Shown here: positions 1-8,989 of the stretch, piece after piece
Layout of the letters: the number at the start of each line of letters is the position of its first letter
Numbering within the stretch: position 1 is the first letter of the stretch
Origin: Halobacteriovorax sp.
GTDB taxonomy: Bacteria; Bdellovibrionota; Bacteriovoracia; Bacteriovoracales; Bacteriovoracaceae
Direction of reading: 5' to 3'
DNA: 64,000 nucleotides
Assembly (NCBI GenBank): GCA_002720865.1
Contig: PBIO01000014.1
Span: forward strand, 62,001 to 126,000
The notes under the pieces: generated by a model
What the model was told of the DNA's origin: nothing
The model's database searches: none
Seen by the model: only the letters and a program-made list of their open reading frames with translations
Position numbers and translations under genes: made by a program

Positions 1-613
1 TAATGAAAAAGACGCCAGCATGGTTGGCCTAAAGAAAACAGATCTTTCATCCATGGATTTTTCAAAACTAAATGAATTGGATACCTGTTATAAAAACTCA
101 TTGGAGAGCAATTTTATTTGCTCCAAAAGAGATGGAAGAGATTGGGGTGTAATCTCAGCCGTCTCTAGCACCTCTTTATATACTCACGAAACCAATGGAG
201 CTATCGACTTTTATGTATTAGCAGACAAGGGCATGGACTTAGGTGGAATCATTCATGAATTTGCTGGTGTAAATAGTTCCAATACAAAAGTTTGGTTAAA
301 TCTTTTAAAAAAGTACAAAGTTTGGCTTCCTGTAAAGAATCCTTGGATTGTCACTGAAGCGGCTGCATCTTTATATATGGGAATATTCAGAATAGGTAAT
401 CCTGAATTATTTTCTAAGCTTATTCACAGCTGGTCTGACTCAACCTTGATCATTACAGCTGTTTCTGATGATACAATCGCCTTTCAATTCCTAGGGGAAG
501 AGTTTACTAAATCACATGGCGAGTTTTTAAGTCTTTTAATGGGGCCAGAAAGAGCTGAGGAGTTCTTACAGTTTAAAAAAGAGCTATGGATTACCGGTAT
601 CGATAGCGTTTAG
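1..613 (+). CDS. Hypothetical protein, 5'-truncated by the window edge
   Basis: I do not recognise this family. The first internal ATG is at position 20, but the frame stays open to the window edge and no ribosome-binding site precedes that ATG, so the true start is probably upstream and the gene is partial. The visible protein is about 200 residues, soluble-looking, with no signal peptide or membrane segment. It mixes acidic stretches with aromatic ones (KVWLNLLKKYKVWLP). Its stop codon abuts the stop codon of the opposite-strand UbiB-like gene with no base between them, so the two genes converge tail to tail without an obvious hairpin terminator. Confidence 0.6.
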   Translation, partial: NEKDASMVGLKKTDLSSMDFSKLNELDTCYKNSLESNFICSKRDGRDWGVISAVSSTSLYTHETNGAIDFYVLADKGMDLGGIIHEFAGVNSSNTKVWLNLLKKYKVWLPVKNPWIVTEAAASLYMGIFRIGNPELFSKLIHSWSDSTLIITAVSDDTIAFQFLGEEFTKSHGEFLSLLMGPERAEEFLQFKKELWITGIDSV

Positions 614-2332
614 CTAGATTTTTCTAACCGTCAAACTACCTTTCATCAAAGATATAAAACCTAAGGCCCAAAAGATCCAACATAGAGAAGGTATATCTCT
701 CCAATGAGAAATGGCATCTGACTTTAAAAGGGTTACCCCACTAATAAAAAAGACTGCACCTAGAATAATATACCCAAGGAATATGACAGAGCTTGTGACA
801 TCTTTAAGTTGTTTTTCGTGGCCCTTATGAATAATCTCAAAAGCATAACCTTTTTTAGACCATTCCTTTAAAAACCAACGAAGATGTCTTGGGAACATTC
901 TTCCTGAGGAGAGAAAATCTCTTCCCATCCAAACAGCTTCTTCAATTATCTCATCTTTATTAAAGCTCTCTTTAACAATTATATTGAGATCATCTTCAAC
1001 CATAGAAAAGATATCGAAATCTAGGCCCATATCTTTCCCAACACCATCGAGAGTCATTAATGATCTAAAGACCACAAACCATTCTCTTGGAAGATATAAT
1101 TTATTTTTTCTAAGCGTTTCAATAATAGATTGAAAGAGAAGAGTGTAGTTTGTTTGCTGGACAGTTAATCCAATATAAGGAGTAAGAACATCTCTAACAT
1201 CAGAAATTAATGCATCTACGTCTGGTATTTTTTCATACTCTGCTACATCTAAAAATTCATACACTAAATTTTCAAAATTATAAGTAATTAATGCATACAG
1301 AATAGCAACGAAGTTCTCTCTTCCTTTTTTTGAAAGCCTTCCCATTAAACCAAAGTCGATTATTCCGATTTGGTCATTTGGCATTAAAAAGAAGTTTCCG
1401 CCATGAAGATCGCCATGAAAAAAGCCATCCATAAGAAAGGTTTTAATAAATAACTGTAGGCCATCGGTTAATTTTTCTTTAAGTGTATCTAACCTTGGTT
1501 CAATCGCAGCTTTATTGCTAAATGGAATTCCATCTAATAACTCCATAACTAAGAAACGTTCCGTACATAATTCTGTATACATTTTAGGAATATAGAGAAT
1601 CTCTTTTTTATCATGAGCCTCTATGTTCTTTTTAAACCTTTCACAGTTTAAGGCTTCAATATGAAAATCTAATTCCGTCTGCAAAGAAATACTAAAATCA
1701 TTAACCAATCTCGAAATGCCTAAATATTTTAATTCCTCACTTGCTCTTTCGACTTGGGTTGCTAGTAAAAGTAAAATAGAAAAATCGTTTGTCATCGTTT
1801 TAACGATATTTGGTCTTCTGACTTTAATAACAACTTTCTTACCGTCTTTTAGCTCGCCCTTATAAACAACACCGATAGATGCTGTTCCAATAGGGTCCTC
1901 GCTTATGGAGTTAAAAACTTCATCTATAGGCCGACCAAGTGATAGTTCAACTTCTGATCTAACTTCGGAAAATGGAATAGGTTTAACTTGGTCTCTGAGA
2001 ATTTTCATCTCATCGATAAAGCCAACATCAAATAGGTCTTCTCGAGAACTTAAAAGCTGACCAAATTTAATAAAGGCTGGGCCTAATTCTTCAAAACATT
2101 TTCGAAGTCTATAGCCAATTGCTCTTGACCAGTCTTTTTCCCCAGACTCTTCAAGCTCTTTTTGAATGGAACGTCTTGATTTAGGTAAAACGAAATTTGG
2201 GATCTTCGATGTAACTCCCAGCGTAATAAATTCGTCAAATCCATGTCTTGCAAAGATTATGACAATCTCTTTGAGACGATTGACGTTTCTAATAGTTTTA
2301 GTGATTCCGCGACCGGTTTTTAAAATATCCAT
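614..2332 (-). CDS. ubiB: UbiB/ABC1/AarF-family atypical protein kinase-like membrane protein
   Basis: The 572-residue protein carries the hallmarks of the UbiB family. The KxGQ motif (KFGQ) lies near residues 89-92, a modified alanine-rich loop (GTASIGVVY) near 149-157, the ATP-binding lysine near 170, the catalytic loop HGDLHGGN near 306-313 and a DFG near 326-328. Two hydrophobic segments close to the C terminus (about 520-567) match the membrane anchors of the family. UbiB proteins are ATPases that support ubiquinone or other isoprenoid-lipid metabolism at the inner membrane. Substrate specificity cannot be read from the sequence, and no ubiquinone genes are adjacent. It starts at an ATG and diverges from the small gene at 2404. 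Confidence 0.88.
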   Translation of the reverse strand: MDILKTGRGITKTIRNVNRLKEIVIIFARHGFDEFITLGVTSKIPNFVLPKSRRSIQKELEESGEKDWSRAIGYRLRKCFEELGPAFIKFGQLLSSREDLFDVGFIDEMKILRDQVKPIPFSEVRSEVELSLGRPIDEVFNSISEDPIGTASIGVVYKGELKDGKKVVIKVRRPNIVKTMTNDFSILLLLATQVERASEELKYLGISRLVNDFSISLQTELDFHIEALNCERFKKNIEAHDKKEILYIPKMYTELCTERFLVMELLDGIPFSNKAAIEPRLDTLKEKLTDGLQLFIKTFLMDGFFHGDLHGGNFFLMPNDQIGIIDFGLMGRLSKKGRENFVAILYALITYNFENLVYEFLDVAEYEKIPDVDALISDVRDVLTPYIGLTVQQTNYTLLFQSIIETLRKNKLYLPREWFVVFRSLMTLDGVGKDMGLDFDIFSMVEDDLNIIVKESFNKDEIIEEAVWMGRDFLSSGRMFPRHLRWFLKEWSKKGYAFEIIHKGHEKQLKDVTSSVIFLGYIILGAVFFISGVTLLKSDAISHWRDIPSLCWIFWALGFISLMKGSLTVRKI

Positions 2333-2403
2333 TATTTTAATTGTAAACCTAGTCGCTATGTTTTGAAACAGCCAGCCGCCTTCATTTATGGTAATAATAT
2401 TTT

Positions 2404-2907
2404 GTGAAATTACTCATAGCTTTAATTTTAACATTCGCACTGCACAATAATCTTTATGCAGCCGAGGCCTGCTCGAGGATAGCTATTATCAACTACCAAG
2501 AGGTATTGGTTGATACTAACTCTACTCAAAAAGGTGAAGGCCTTCGCTATCATCTTGAAAAAGACGAGAAAGCTAAGGAATATTTAGATGAGTATCAACA
2601 AGGAACTCAAATAAAGTGGCAAAACTCACTTCTAGGAAGCGTTGGTACTGGTTTGGTATTAACGAGTTTTCTGACAAATAGTACTGGGAATAACAAAAGG
2701 TCCCTTCTTATTGGCGGAGCCACTTTAATTGCCATTAACTTCTTAGTTGCCAAAACATTGGAGTCGGCAAATGAAAAGAATTTGATAAATGCCATAGAAG
2801 AATATAATAAAAGAAACCTTCCAAAGATCTACTTTTCGCCCAAAACTAGCGAAGGAAGAGATCCTTCAGGAATTGAGTTTGGTATTAATAAAAGTTGGAA
2901 TTATTAG
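2404..2907 (+). CDS. Small exported or membrane protein of unknown function
   Basis: The 167-residue protein starts at GTG and begins with a clear signal peptide (MKLLIALILTFALHNNLYA, likely cut before AEAC). Two further hydrophobic stretches, near residues 77-92 and 100-115, flank a short basic turn, so it may stay in the membrane as a hairpin with a charged middle and tail. I recognise no family. Its stop TAG is followed directly by the ATG of the next gene, so the two are co-transcribed and probably translationally coupled, and both lead into greA. A poor promoter candidate (TTGAAA at 2363, 18 bases, TATGGT) lies just upstream. Confidence 0.65.
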   Translation: MKLLIALILTFALHNNLYAAEACSRIAIINYQEVLVDTNSTQKGEGLRYHLEKDEKAKEYLDEYQQGTQIKWQNSLLGSVGTGLVLTSFLTNSTGNNKRSLLIGGATLIAINFLVAKTLESANEKNLINAIEEYNKRNLPKIYFSPKTSEGRDPSGIEFGINKSWNY

Positions 2908-3207
2908 ATGAATAGTTTTGCAGAAAGGCTAAAATGTTTTAGCTGTCACAAAGATTTGGATTTAGCTTCAGGCGCAAAAATTATGAGAAACGAAGAATGC
3001 TCTCATTGTTATGCGAGCTTACACTCTTGTAAAATGTGTCAATTCTATGATCAATCTGCCTATAACGAATGCAGAGAACCATCTGCTGATAGAATCGTTG
3101 AAAAAGATAAGGCAAACTTTTGTGATTATTTTATCTTAAGCGGCACAGACGGTGGAAATAACCAATCCGACGCTGAAGCTGCTGCCAACGCACTTTTTAA
3201 AAATTAA
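2908..3207 (+). CDS. Small cysteine-rich, zinc-ribbon-like protein
   Basis: This 99-residue protein has three CxxC pairs (C10/C13, C31/C34, C41/C44) plus single cysteines at about 55 and 72, the last in an NFCDYF motif. Such spacing suggests two zinc-ribbon or zinc-knuckle units in a cytoplasmic protein; no signal peptide is present. I do not know a function. It begins immediately after the stop codon of the upstream gene and ends nine bases before greA, with an AAGGA ribosome site for greA in the gap, so it is part of the greA-recG transcription unit. A role in nucleic-acid or protein binding would be guesswork. Confidence 0.7.
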   Translation: MNSFAERLKCFSCHKDLDLASGAKIMRNEECSHCYASLHSCKMCQFYDQSAYNECREPSADRIVEKDKANFCDYFILSGTDGGNNQSDAEAAANALFKN

Positions 3208-3216
3208 GGATCAATT

Positions 3217-3699
3217 ATGAGTAATGCTTCCCCGATCACTAAAGGTGGTTTAGAAAAACTACAAACTGAGCTGAACGGACTTATCAAGGTAGACCGTGAA
3301 GAGATAAAAGTTGCGATAGCTGAAGCAAGAGAACTTGGTGATTTAAAAGAGAATGCTGAATATCATTCGGCCAAAGAAAAACAGGCTTTGATTGAAGGAC
3401 GTATCTCTCAATTGCAAGCAATCGTTGCCAATTCAAAAGTTATCGATCCTTCAACTATAGAGAGTGACACCATTGTATTTGGTGCAAGAGTAACTCTTCT
3501 AGATGTTGAAAAAGATACCACTGTCACTTACCAGATTGTTGGTGAAGACGAATCTAACACTAAGGAAGGTAAAATTTCTTACAAGAGCCCATTAGGAAAA
3601 GCGCTGATTGGAAAAGAAGACGGTGATACTGTTCTTTTTAAGGCCCCAAAGGGTGAAGTAGAGTACGAAATTGAGTCGTTCGAATTCCCAAAAAATTAA
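3217..3699 (+). CDS. greA: Transcription elongation factor GreA
   Basis: GreA binds the RNA polymerase secondary channel and stimulates cleavage of backtracked transcripts. The 160-residue length is standard. The N-terminal coiled coil carries the acidic tip in LGDLKENAEYHSAKEKQ, where the Asp and Glu stimulate the polymerase active site, and the C-terminal FKBP-like domain ends with SPLGKALIGKEDGD, typical of the family. An AAGGA ribosome site precedes the ATG. The 3' end overlaps the start of recG by 29 bases in another frame. Confidence 0.96.
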   Translation: MSNASPITKGGLEKLQTELNGLIKVDREEIKVAIAEARELGDLKENAEYHSAKEKQALIEGRISQLQAIVANSKVIDPSTIESDTIVFGARVTLLDVEKDTTVTYQIVGEDESNTKEGKISYKSPLGKALIGKEDGDTVLFKAPKGEVEYEIESFEFPKN

Positions 3700-5776
3700 G
3701 CTCGACTCTCCAATTGAGCTTCTTTTTTCAAGTAATAAAAGCAAAACTCTTCAGAGTCTTCAAAGTGCTGGAGTAAAAACGGTCTATGACCTGATGTGGG
3801 TCTTTCCCCTTCGTATAGAAAAGCTTCCCGCTCTATTAGACTTTTCTAATGCAATTATGGGTCAGTATTTCAGAGGTCTTGGAATTGTTAAAGATATCCA
3901 AAAAAGACCAAGCAATGGAATGCGAGGAAAGGGAAAAATTCCTCTTCAAAATATTTCAGTAACCGTAAAAGACTACTACACTGACAAATACCTATCTCTC
4001 AAGTGGTTCAATTCTTACCCTTCAATTACAAAAAAAATTGAAGAGTCAAAACATCTCGTATTTCTTGGAAAGCTTCAAGAATACAACGGATCCTCTCAAA
4101 TCGTTAATCCAGAAATCAATAGTATTTCTGTTGATGAGATCGACCGCATAGAAAGTAACGACTCCGAAGAATTAAAAATCCAATACCCTACGATTAACAA
4201 GATGAAGGGTTTTAATATAAAAAGAACTATTGATTCAATTCCAATCGAACTTTGGGATGATATTCCTGAGCTACTTTTGGAAAGCGAGCTTAAAGAGAAT
4301 AATTTCTTAGAAATATCACATAGTTTAAAACTCTTACATGGCATTTTGATCAAGTACAACACAGATGATCTTGAGGCGGCGCAAAGAAGACTGATATTTG
4401 AAGAGTTCTTCAGCGAACAAACGAAACTTCTTCTTCGAAAAAAGGACCATAAGAAATTAAAGGCCATCTCTTTTACAGAATACCCTAAGAATATTTTAGA
4501 GTCTTTTCCACATGAATTCACTGAAGATCAAAAGAGCGCTTATTCGGATATCTGTAGTGATTTTTCAAGTGGTGAGCCCATGATGAGATTGCTTCAAGGC
4601 GATGTAGGTTGCGGAAAAACCTGGGTTGCTTTTGCCACTTGCCTACTATCCCATAGCAATGGCTTTCAATCCGCAATAATGTGCCCAACAGAAAGCTTGG
4701 CCCGTCAGCATTATCAAGAGGCCACTAACCTATTTCCTCATCTCAATATTAAATTATTACTTGGCGGAACAAAAGCCTCTGAGAAAAAAGAGATATACAA
4801 AGACACAGAATCCGGATCAATAGACTTAGTAATCGGAACGCATTCCTTAATCCAAGATGATTTGAAATTTTCAAAGCTAGGCATCGCCATCATAGATGAG
4901 CAACATAAGTTTGGAGTCGAGCAAAGAATAAAACTTGTTTCTAAAACAAAAAGCGGACACTGCCTAATTATGACCGCGACTCCAATCCCAAGGAGCTTAA
5001 GTTTAACTCAGTATGGAGACTTGGATATAACCACTATAAAAACTATCCCTAGTCATAGAAGTGGTTTTAAAACTAGAATTGTAGAAGAAGAGAATTTCTC
5101 AAAGTATTTGTCCTTTCTTAAAACTAGACTTTCAATGAATGAACAAGCCTATATTGTTGTTCCCGCTATTGAGGATAATGAGGAGATGGATATACATAAC
5201 CTGGAAGAAGTTTATCAAAGATTTAAAACGTTTTTTCCTACCGAAAATATTCATCCTCTTCATGGAAAACTGACTCCATCTGAAAAAGAAGAAGCTTTTA
5301 AAAATTTTAAAAATGGGGAAATTCAAATTCTAATCGCTACAAGTGTAGTTGAAGTAGGTATAAATGTTCCCAATGCCACAATTATGACTATATTAAACCC
5401 AGAACGCTTTGGTTTAAGTTCGCTTCACCAGTTGAGAGGAAGAGTGGGACGAGGAAGTAAAGTGGGCTTTTGCTTTTTAGTTATTGATAAAAAGCTATCC
5501 AAAGAATCGAGAGACAGGCTTAACTTTATAGAGAAAAACTCAAATGGTTTCGATATAGCTGAAGAAGATTTAAGGATTCGAGGTCAAGGTAACATTCTAG
5601 GCAAAGATCAGTCTGGTTCAGATAGCTTTAAAAGATTGGCCAATCCCATTATTCATTATCCCCTACTCGAACTGGCTAGAAAAACCTTATATAAATTGTC
5701 TGACAATCCAAGTGATAGCTTCAATAGCTATATTGAAAGGGTTTCAAAAGATACGTTAATTCATAATACTATTTAG
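3671..5776 (+). CDS. recG: ATP-dependent DNA helicase RecG
   Basis: RecG remodels stalled replication forks and branch-migrates Holliday junctions. The 701-residue protein has an N-terminal wedge/OB region, then superfamily 2 helicase motifs: GDVGCGKT (Walker A, about residue 310), DEQHKFGVEQR (motif II, about 409), MTATPIPRSL (motif III) and QLRGRVGRG (motif VI, about 588). The length matches the family. The start is a TTG inside the end of greA. No in-frame ATG exists until well into the conserved region, so I accept this start although its ribosome site is weak. It is co-transcribed with greA. Confidence 0.95.
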   Translation: MSRSNSQKIKLDSPIELLFSSNKSKTLQSLQSAGVKTVYDLMWVFPLRIEKLPALLDFSNAIMGQYFRGLGIVKDIQKRPSNGMRGKGKIPLQNISVTVKDYYTDKYLSLKWFNSYPSITKKIEESKHLVFLGKLQEYNGSSQIVNPEINSISVDEIDRIESNDSEELKIQYPTINKMKGFNIKRTIDSIPIELWDDIPELLLESELKENNFLEISHSLKLLHGILIKYNTDDLEAAQRRLIFEEFFSEQTKLLLRKKDHKKLKAISFTEYPKNILESFPHEFTEDQKSAYSDICSDFSSGEPMMRLLQGDVGCGKTWVAFATCLLSHSNGFQSAIMCPTESLARQHYQEATNLFPHLNIKLLLGGTKASEKKEIYKDTESGSIDLVIGTHSLIQDDLKFSKLGIAIIDEQHKFGVEQRIKLVSKTKSGHCLIMTATPIPRSLSLTQYGDLDITTIKTIPSHRSGFKTRIVEEENFSKYLSFLKTRLSMNEQAYIVVPAIEDNEEMDIHNLEEVYQRFKTFFPTENIHPLHGKLTPSEKEEAFKNFKNGEIQILIATSVVEVGINVPNATIMTILNPERFGLSSLHQLRGRVGRGSKVGFCFLVIDKKLSKESRDRLNFIEKNSNGFDIAEEDLRIRGQGNILGKDQSGSDSFKRLANPIIHYPLLELARKTLYKLSDNPSDSFNSYIERVSKDTLIHNTI

Positions 5777-5817
5777 CCTCCAATTGCTCCAAATAAGCAT
5801 TAGTGGTAAATTTAAGT

Positions 5818-6240
5818 ATGGTCATATTTGATGTCATTTCCTCTCCAGATAAAGAACGTATAGGTGAACTTTCTATCTTTTTGGAAAATTTCACTTTGGG
5901 AAGTTCAAGAAAAGCAGATCTGCTATTTGAAGACGAAGATATATCAAAATTGCATTTAAATTTTATTTTAAGTGAATCAGGACTACTAATTAAGTCATCA
6001 GAAAATGACTACTATTTTTCAAACGGAAAAAAGCTTAAGGGCGGAAAAATCCATAAGATAGGGGATGAAGTTAGAGTTGGAAGCTCAATTTTAAAAATCA
6101 AACTCCTAGATTTTAAACATTTGTCAGAAAAATTTTCCGACTTATATAAAAAACGACTCGAAGAAAATCCAGAGCAAGAGGCCCTTATTACTCAGCTTCA
6201 AAAAGAACTTATCCATCTGGAAAATAATAAAGATGTTTAA
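5818..6240 (+). CDS. FHA-domain protein
   Basis: The 140-residue protein reads as one forkhead-associated domain followed by a charged helix. FHA landmarks are LGSSRKADLLF (Gly-Arg strand), the ISKLHLNF segment with the conserved Ser and His, and SNGKKL with the conserved Asn-Gly. FHA domains bind phosphothreonine peptides. The frame is open to a GTG at 5803, but the ATG at 5818 starts the conserved part and is the likelier start. It overlaps the hydrolase gene that follows by 8 bases, so the two are coupled. No kinase gene is adjacent, so the partner is unknown. Confidence 0.72.
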   Translation: MVIFDVISSPDKERIGELSIFLENFTLGSSRKADLLFEDEDISKLHLNFILSESGLLIKSSENDYYFSNGKKLKGGKIHKIGDEVRVGSSILKIKLLDFKHLSEKFSDLYKKRLEENPEQEALITQLQKELIHLENNKDV

Positions 6241-7120
6241 AAAACATAAAACAAAGTCATTCGATGGTCATGACCTTTACTATTCCATCAACAGACCTAT
6301 CGAGGAAATCGAAAATCTAGAATCTCCTTTACTCGTTTTTAACTACGGGCTTGTTTGTAATAATGCTCACTGGCAAGAACAGTTACCCTTTTTTGAATCC
6401 AAGGGACATGCCATTTTGATCCATGATTATAGACTTCATTTTGAATCAGCTCTTGAGGCACCTATAGAGTCCTTAACCTTTGATAATATGGCTAAAGATT
6501 TAAAGTCGATTTTAAAAGACTTGGGTAACCCAAAGTCTATTATGTTCGGTCATAGTATGGGTGTAAACGTAACACTCGAGTATGCTAAGCAATATCCAGA
6601 TGAAGTTATAGGAATGATTTTAATTTCTGGTACTGTTGTTCCACCTCACGATATTATGTTCGATACTAATGTAATGGAACTTGCCACCCCAACAATCAAG
6701 TGGGTTACGAGAAAGTTTCCGAACATTTTCGGAGAAATTTGGAAGTCGCAGCATAAGAACCCTTTGATTAAAGACCTTATTCATAGGGGTGGGTTTAACA
6801 CTAGTACTGTCCCAAAAGAATTTGTCGAACATTATCTAAAAAAAATTGGTGAATTACATCCTGAAGTTTTTCACCAACTGTTCAGCGAGATGAAAAAGCA
6901 TAATATTATCGGACAACTTGAAACCTTGCAGATGCCTTCGCTTATTATGGGCGGAGACAAAGATAAAGTAATTCCCAATTATCTTCAGGAAATTCTTCAC
7001 AGCAGATTGAAAAACTCAAAACTGTACATTGTAAAAGATGGTAGTCATGTCCCACAGGTAGACTTTCCTAAAAATATTAATCAAAGAATTGAGCTATTTT
7101 TGGAGAGACTAGCTATTTAA
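6233..7120 (+). CDS. Alpha/beta-hydrolase fold protein
   Basis: The 295-residue protein has the full alpha/beta-hydrolase triad pattern: nucleophile elbow GHSMG near residues 106-110, acid in GGDKDKVIP near 240-248, and the histidine in DGSHVPQ near 269-275. The oxyanion-region strand LLVFNYGLVCNNAHW is close to the N terminus. No signal peptide is present, so it is probably cytoplasmic. The natural substrate (ester, lactone or other) cannot be told from sequence. It is coupled to the FHA gene by an 8-base overlap. Its last 12 bases overlap the 3' end of the convergent RelA/SpoT-like gene. Confidence 0.85.
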   Translation: MFKKHKTKSFDGHDLYYSINRPIEEIENLESPLLVFNYGLVCNNAHWQEQLPFFESKGHAILIHDYRLHFESALEAPIESLTFDNMAKDLKSILKDLGNPKSIMFGHSMGVNVTLEYAKQYPDEVIGMILISGTVVPPHDIMFDTNVMELATPTIKWVTRKFPNIFGEIWKSQHKNPLIKDLIHRGGFNTSTVPKEFVEHYLKKIGELHPEVFHQLFSEMKKHNIIGQLETLQMPSLIMGGDKDKVIPNYLQEILHSRLKNSKLYIVKDGSHVPQVDFPKNINQRIELFLERLAI

Positions 7121-8350
7121 GTTTTTATACTCAATCAAAGTTTTGAAAACTCTGTTTCTAGCGCTAACAACTTGGGATTTTTTATATTCGATATGAGAGG
7201 CCTCACCGCTCGTATTATTATTGTGAGAATCTAAATCAACAATCTGCAATTCATAGGGATAGAAAAACCTAATATCTCTTGCGATAAGTGATACATCCAT
7301 CCCTAAGATTTTCTTAGCTAATTCTGGGTCTTCACCCCTCTCTTTCGCCATTTTTCTAAGCTCATTAAACTCATATAAGAAAGGATTTTTGTATTTAATC
7401 AATTGCCTACAAGTAAATTGAAGGGACTGATAGTCGGCCAAAGAATGTTTATTCTTGTCATCTTTTCCACCGCCGGCCTGACACTCGTTAGCCTCTCTTT
7501 CAATGGCCTGAAGAAATCTCTCTTCAGAAAGGTTATTCCTAATAGCCATTTTTATTAAATTATTATGCTTAACTTTAAACTTTTCTGTATCTAATACTGT
7601 ATTGATCGAACGACTTGGTTTGATATTGTGTGGAATGATTATATTATTTTCAAGTAAGAATTTAACCACTCTAATCGTGTCAAATTTAGTATTTGTAATA
7701 AATCTAACACCGACTCTATCAAAAAGTTCCTCTGCAACATTCTCCGCTTTATGGAGAAGCTTTATGATGACTGAGTCTCTGGTTTTTTTAGATTTTGTTT
7801 CAAACTCAATTAAAGGAAGACCATCTTTTTTACCCTTAACTCCGAGAAAAAGTTTATTGTCCTTGTCTCTATACAGGTATTTATAAAAGCGATCGAAGAT
7901 TTGAGTTTGGATAATATTAAAATAATTCGACCTAAGGTCTTTATCAGTATGTAGAATTGTGTGTATAACCTTGAGGATAACTTCGGCCCAAAGCGTTTCT
8001 TCTACATCAGCACCTTCCTTATTTCCCGTTGCTAACAAGAACAAGTCAGATATATCTGTAATCATATAGATACTATTAGGAATGGTTAGATCTAGTCCGT
8101 CCGGAGTTCCTTCTTTTAAAAAATATCTTTTAATAAATTGTAAGGCCTCTTGAAAATTTCCAAAGAGCTCAGCTCTGCTAACGGGATCCGAGGCATCAAG
8201 CCCATAACCTTTAAGGAACTGGTTTACTTGATCCACATTGTACATCTGACCAACAAAAAACTTTGAATCAAGAGCCGACTTTCCGCCGACAACCACATCA
8301 AGTAGTTCCCAGTCGAAAAGATATTTTGATAAATAAGTTGGTCTATTCAT
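7109..8350 (-). CDS. Divergent RelA/SpoT-synthetase-like protein
   Basis: The 413-residue protein has no closely matching textbook family, but its second half follows the (p)ppGpp synthetase fold motif by motif. KKTRDSVIIKL (189-198) resembles the RxKxxxSI segment. ELFDRVGVRFI (208-218) resembles the DxxGxR strand that carries the metal-binding Asp (D211 here). DYQSLQFTC (306-314) resembles YQSLH, whose Tyr stacks on the guanine (Y307). YELQIVD (366-372) resembles the VEVQIRT strand with the catalytic Glu (E367). GEASHIEYK (382-390) resembles the AAHWxYK end. No HD hydrolase domain or TGS/ACT tail is visible; the N-terminal 180 residues are helical and unassigned. It may correspond to a deltaproteobacterial family catalogued as TIGR04552, but I recall that name without being able to verify it. 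Activity is inference. The start ATG faces pgpA across 47 bases. Confidence 0.7.
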   Translation of the reverse strand: MNRPTYLSKYLFDWELLDVVVGGKSALDSKFFVGQMYNVDQVNQFLKGYGLDASDPVSRAELFGNFQEALQFIKRYFLKEGTPDGLDLTIPNSIYMITDISDLFLLATGNKEGADVEETLWAEVILKVIHTILHTDKDLRSNYFNIIQTQIFDRFYKYLYRDKDNKLFLGVKGKKDGLPLIEFETKSKKTRDSVIIKLLHKAENVAEELFDRVGVRFITNTKFDTIRVVKFLLENNIIIPHNIKPSRSINTVLDTEKFKVKHNNLIKMAIRNNLSEERFLQAIEREANECQAGGGKDDKNKHSLADYQSLQFTCRQLIKYKNPFLYEFNELRKMAKERGEDPELAKKILGMDVSLIARDIRFFYPYELQIVDLDSHNNNTSGEASHIEYKKSQVVSARNRVFKTLIEYKNLNS

Positions 8351-8397
8351 TTATTTTTTATAGCCTATTTAAGAAGAGCGACGGAATTTTATATCAA

Positions 8398-8895
8398 ATG
8401 GAAATTGAACAGAAAAATGCAGTAAGTCTAAAACAGCCTGAAGTCGTATTTTTGAGCTTTTTTGGAATAGGCTTTGCCCCTTGGGCCCCAGGAACCTTTG
8501 GTACCGTTGGCACACTGCCCTTTCTCTACCTTCTTGGCCTAATGGAAGCCCCCTTCCTCATCTTTGTTCCTTTTATTGCAGTGTTTACCGCGATTTCATG
8601 TTTTATCGCTGACTATGCTCAAAAAAAATACAAGCTTCATGATCCGGGCTGGATTGTTATCGATGAAGTTTTGGGAATGAGCGTTACATGGCTTTTTCTT
8701 CAGTCACAAGATTTACTTCATTTGGCCATTGCCTTTGCCTTGTTTAGGTTCTTTGACATCATAAAGTTCTGGCCTGCTAGTTATTTTGATAAAGAAGTTC
8801 ATCATGGATCTGGCACTATATTAGATGACATTATTAGTGGGATTTATGCCGGACTAGTTTACTTGGGTATTAACGCAACTGGTTTAATCAGCTAA
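8398..8895 (+). CDS. pgpA: Phosphatidylglycerophosphatase A
   Basis: PgpA dephosphorylates phosphatidylglycerophosphate to phosphatidylglycerol in the inner membrane. The 165-residue protein shows the family motif GFAPWAPGTFGT near residues 27-38 and IVIDEVLGM near residue 85, with about four hydrophobic helices. The reading frame extends back to 8263, but that would overlap the divergent gene; the ATG at 8398 lies just before the conserved region and gives the usual family length, so I choose it. Downstream lies the long recA control region. Confidence 0.9.
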   Translation: MEIEQKNAVSLKQPEVVFLSFFGIGFAPWAPGTFGTVGTLPFLYLLGLMEAPFLIFVPFIAVFTAISCFIADYAQKKYKLHDPGWIVIDEVLGMSVTWLFLQSQDLLHLAIAFALFRFFDIIKFWPASYFDKEVHHGSGTILDDIISGIYAGLVYLGINATGLIS

Positions 8896-8898
8896 AAG

Positions 8899-8928
8899 TT
8901 ATCCCCCTAAACCGCCGAGTTATCCACA
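8899..8928 (+). promoter_or_regulatory. DnaA-box-like pair
   Basis: TTATCCACA at 8920-8928 is an exact match to the consensus DnaA box. A weaker copy, TTATCCCCC, starts 21 bases earlier at 8899, two helical turns away on the same strand. A single perfect 9-mer can occur by chance, so a function is only suggested by the spacing and by the repeats farther downstream. Confidence 0.4.
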
Positions 8929-8989
8929 TTTTATAAACATTAGGACCTCTAACATCGTCATACATTCGGCGCGCAAACCATTAAAAGTC

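Noticed and set aside
4096-4521. A 141-residue antisense gene inside recG
   Set aside because: It lies wholly within a conserved gene, has no ribosome site and its composition is that of a reverse-frame shadow. Other antisense frames in recA, rpsI, rplM, batD and pilB were dropped for the same reason.
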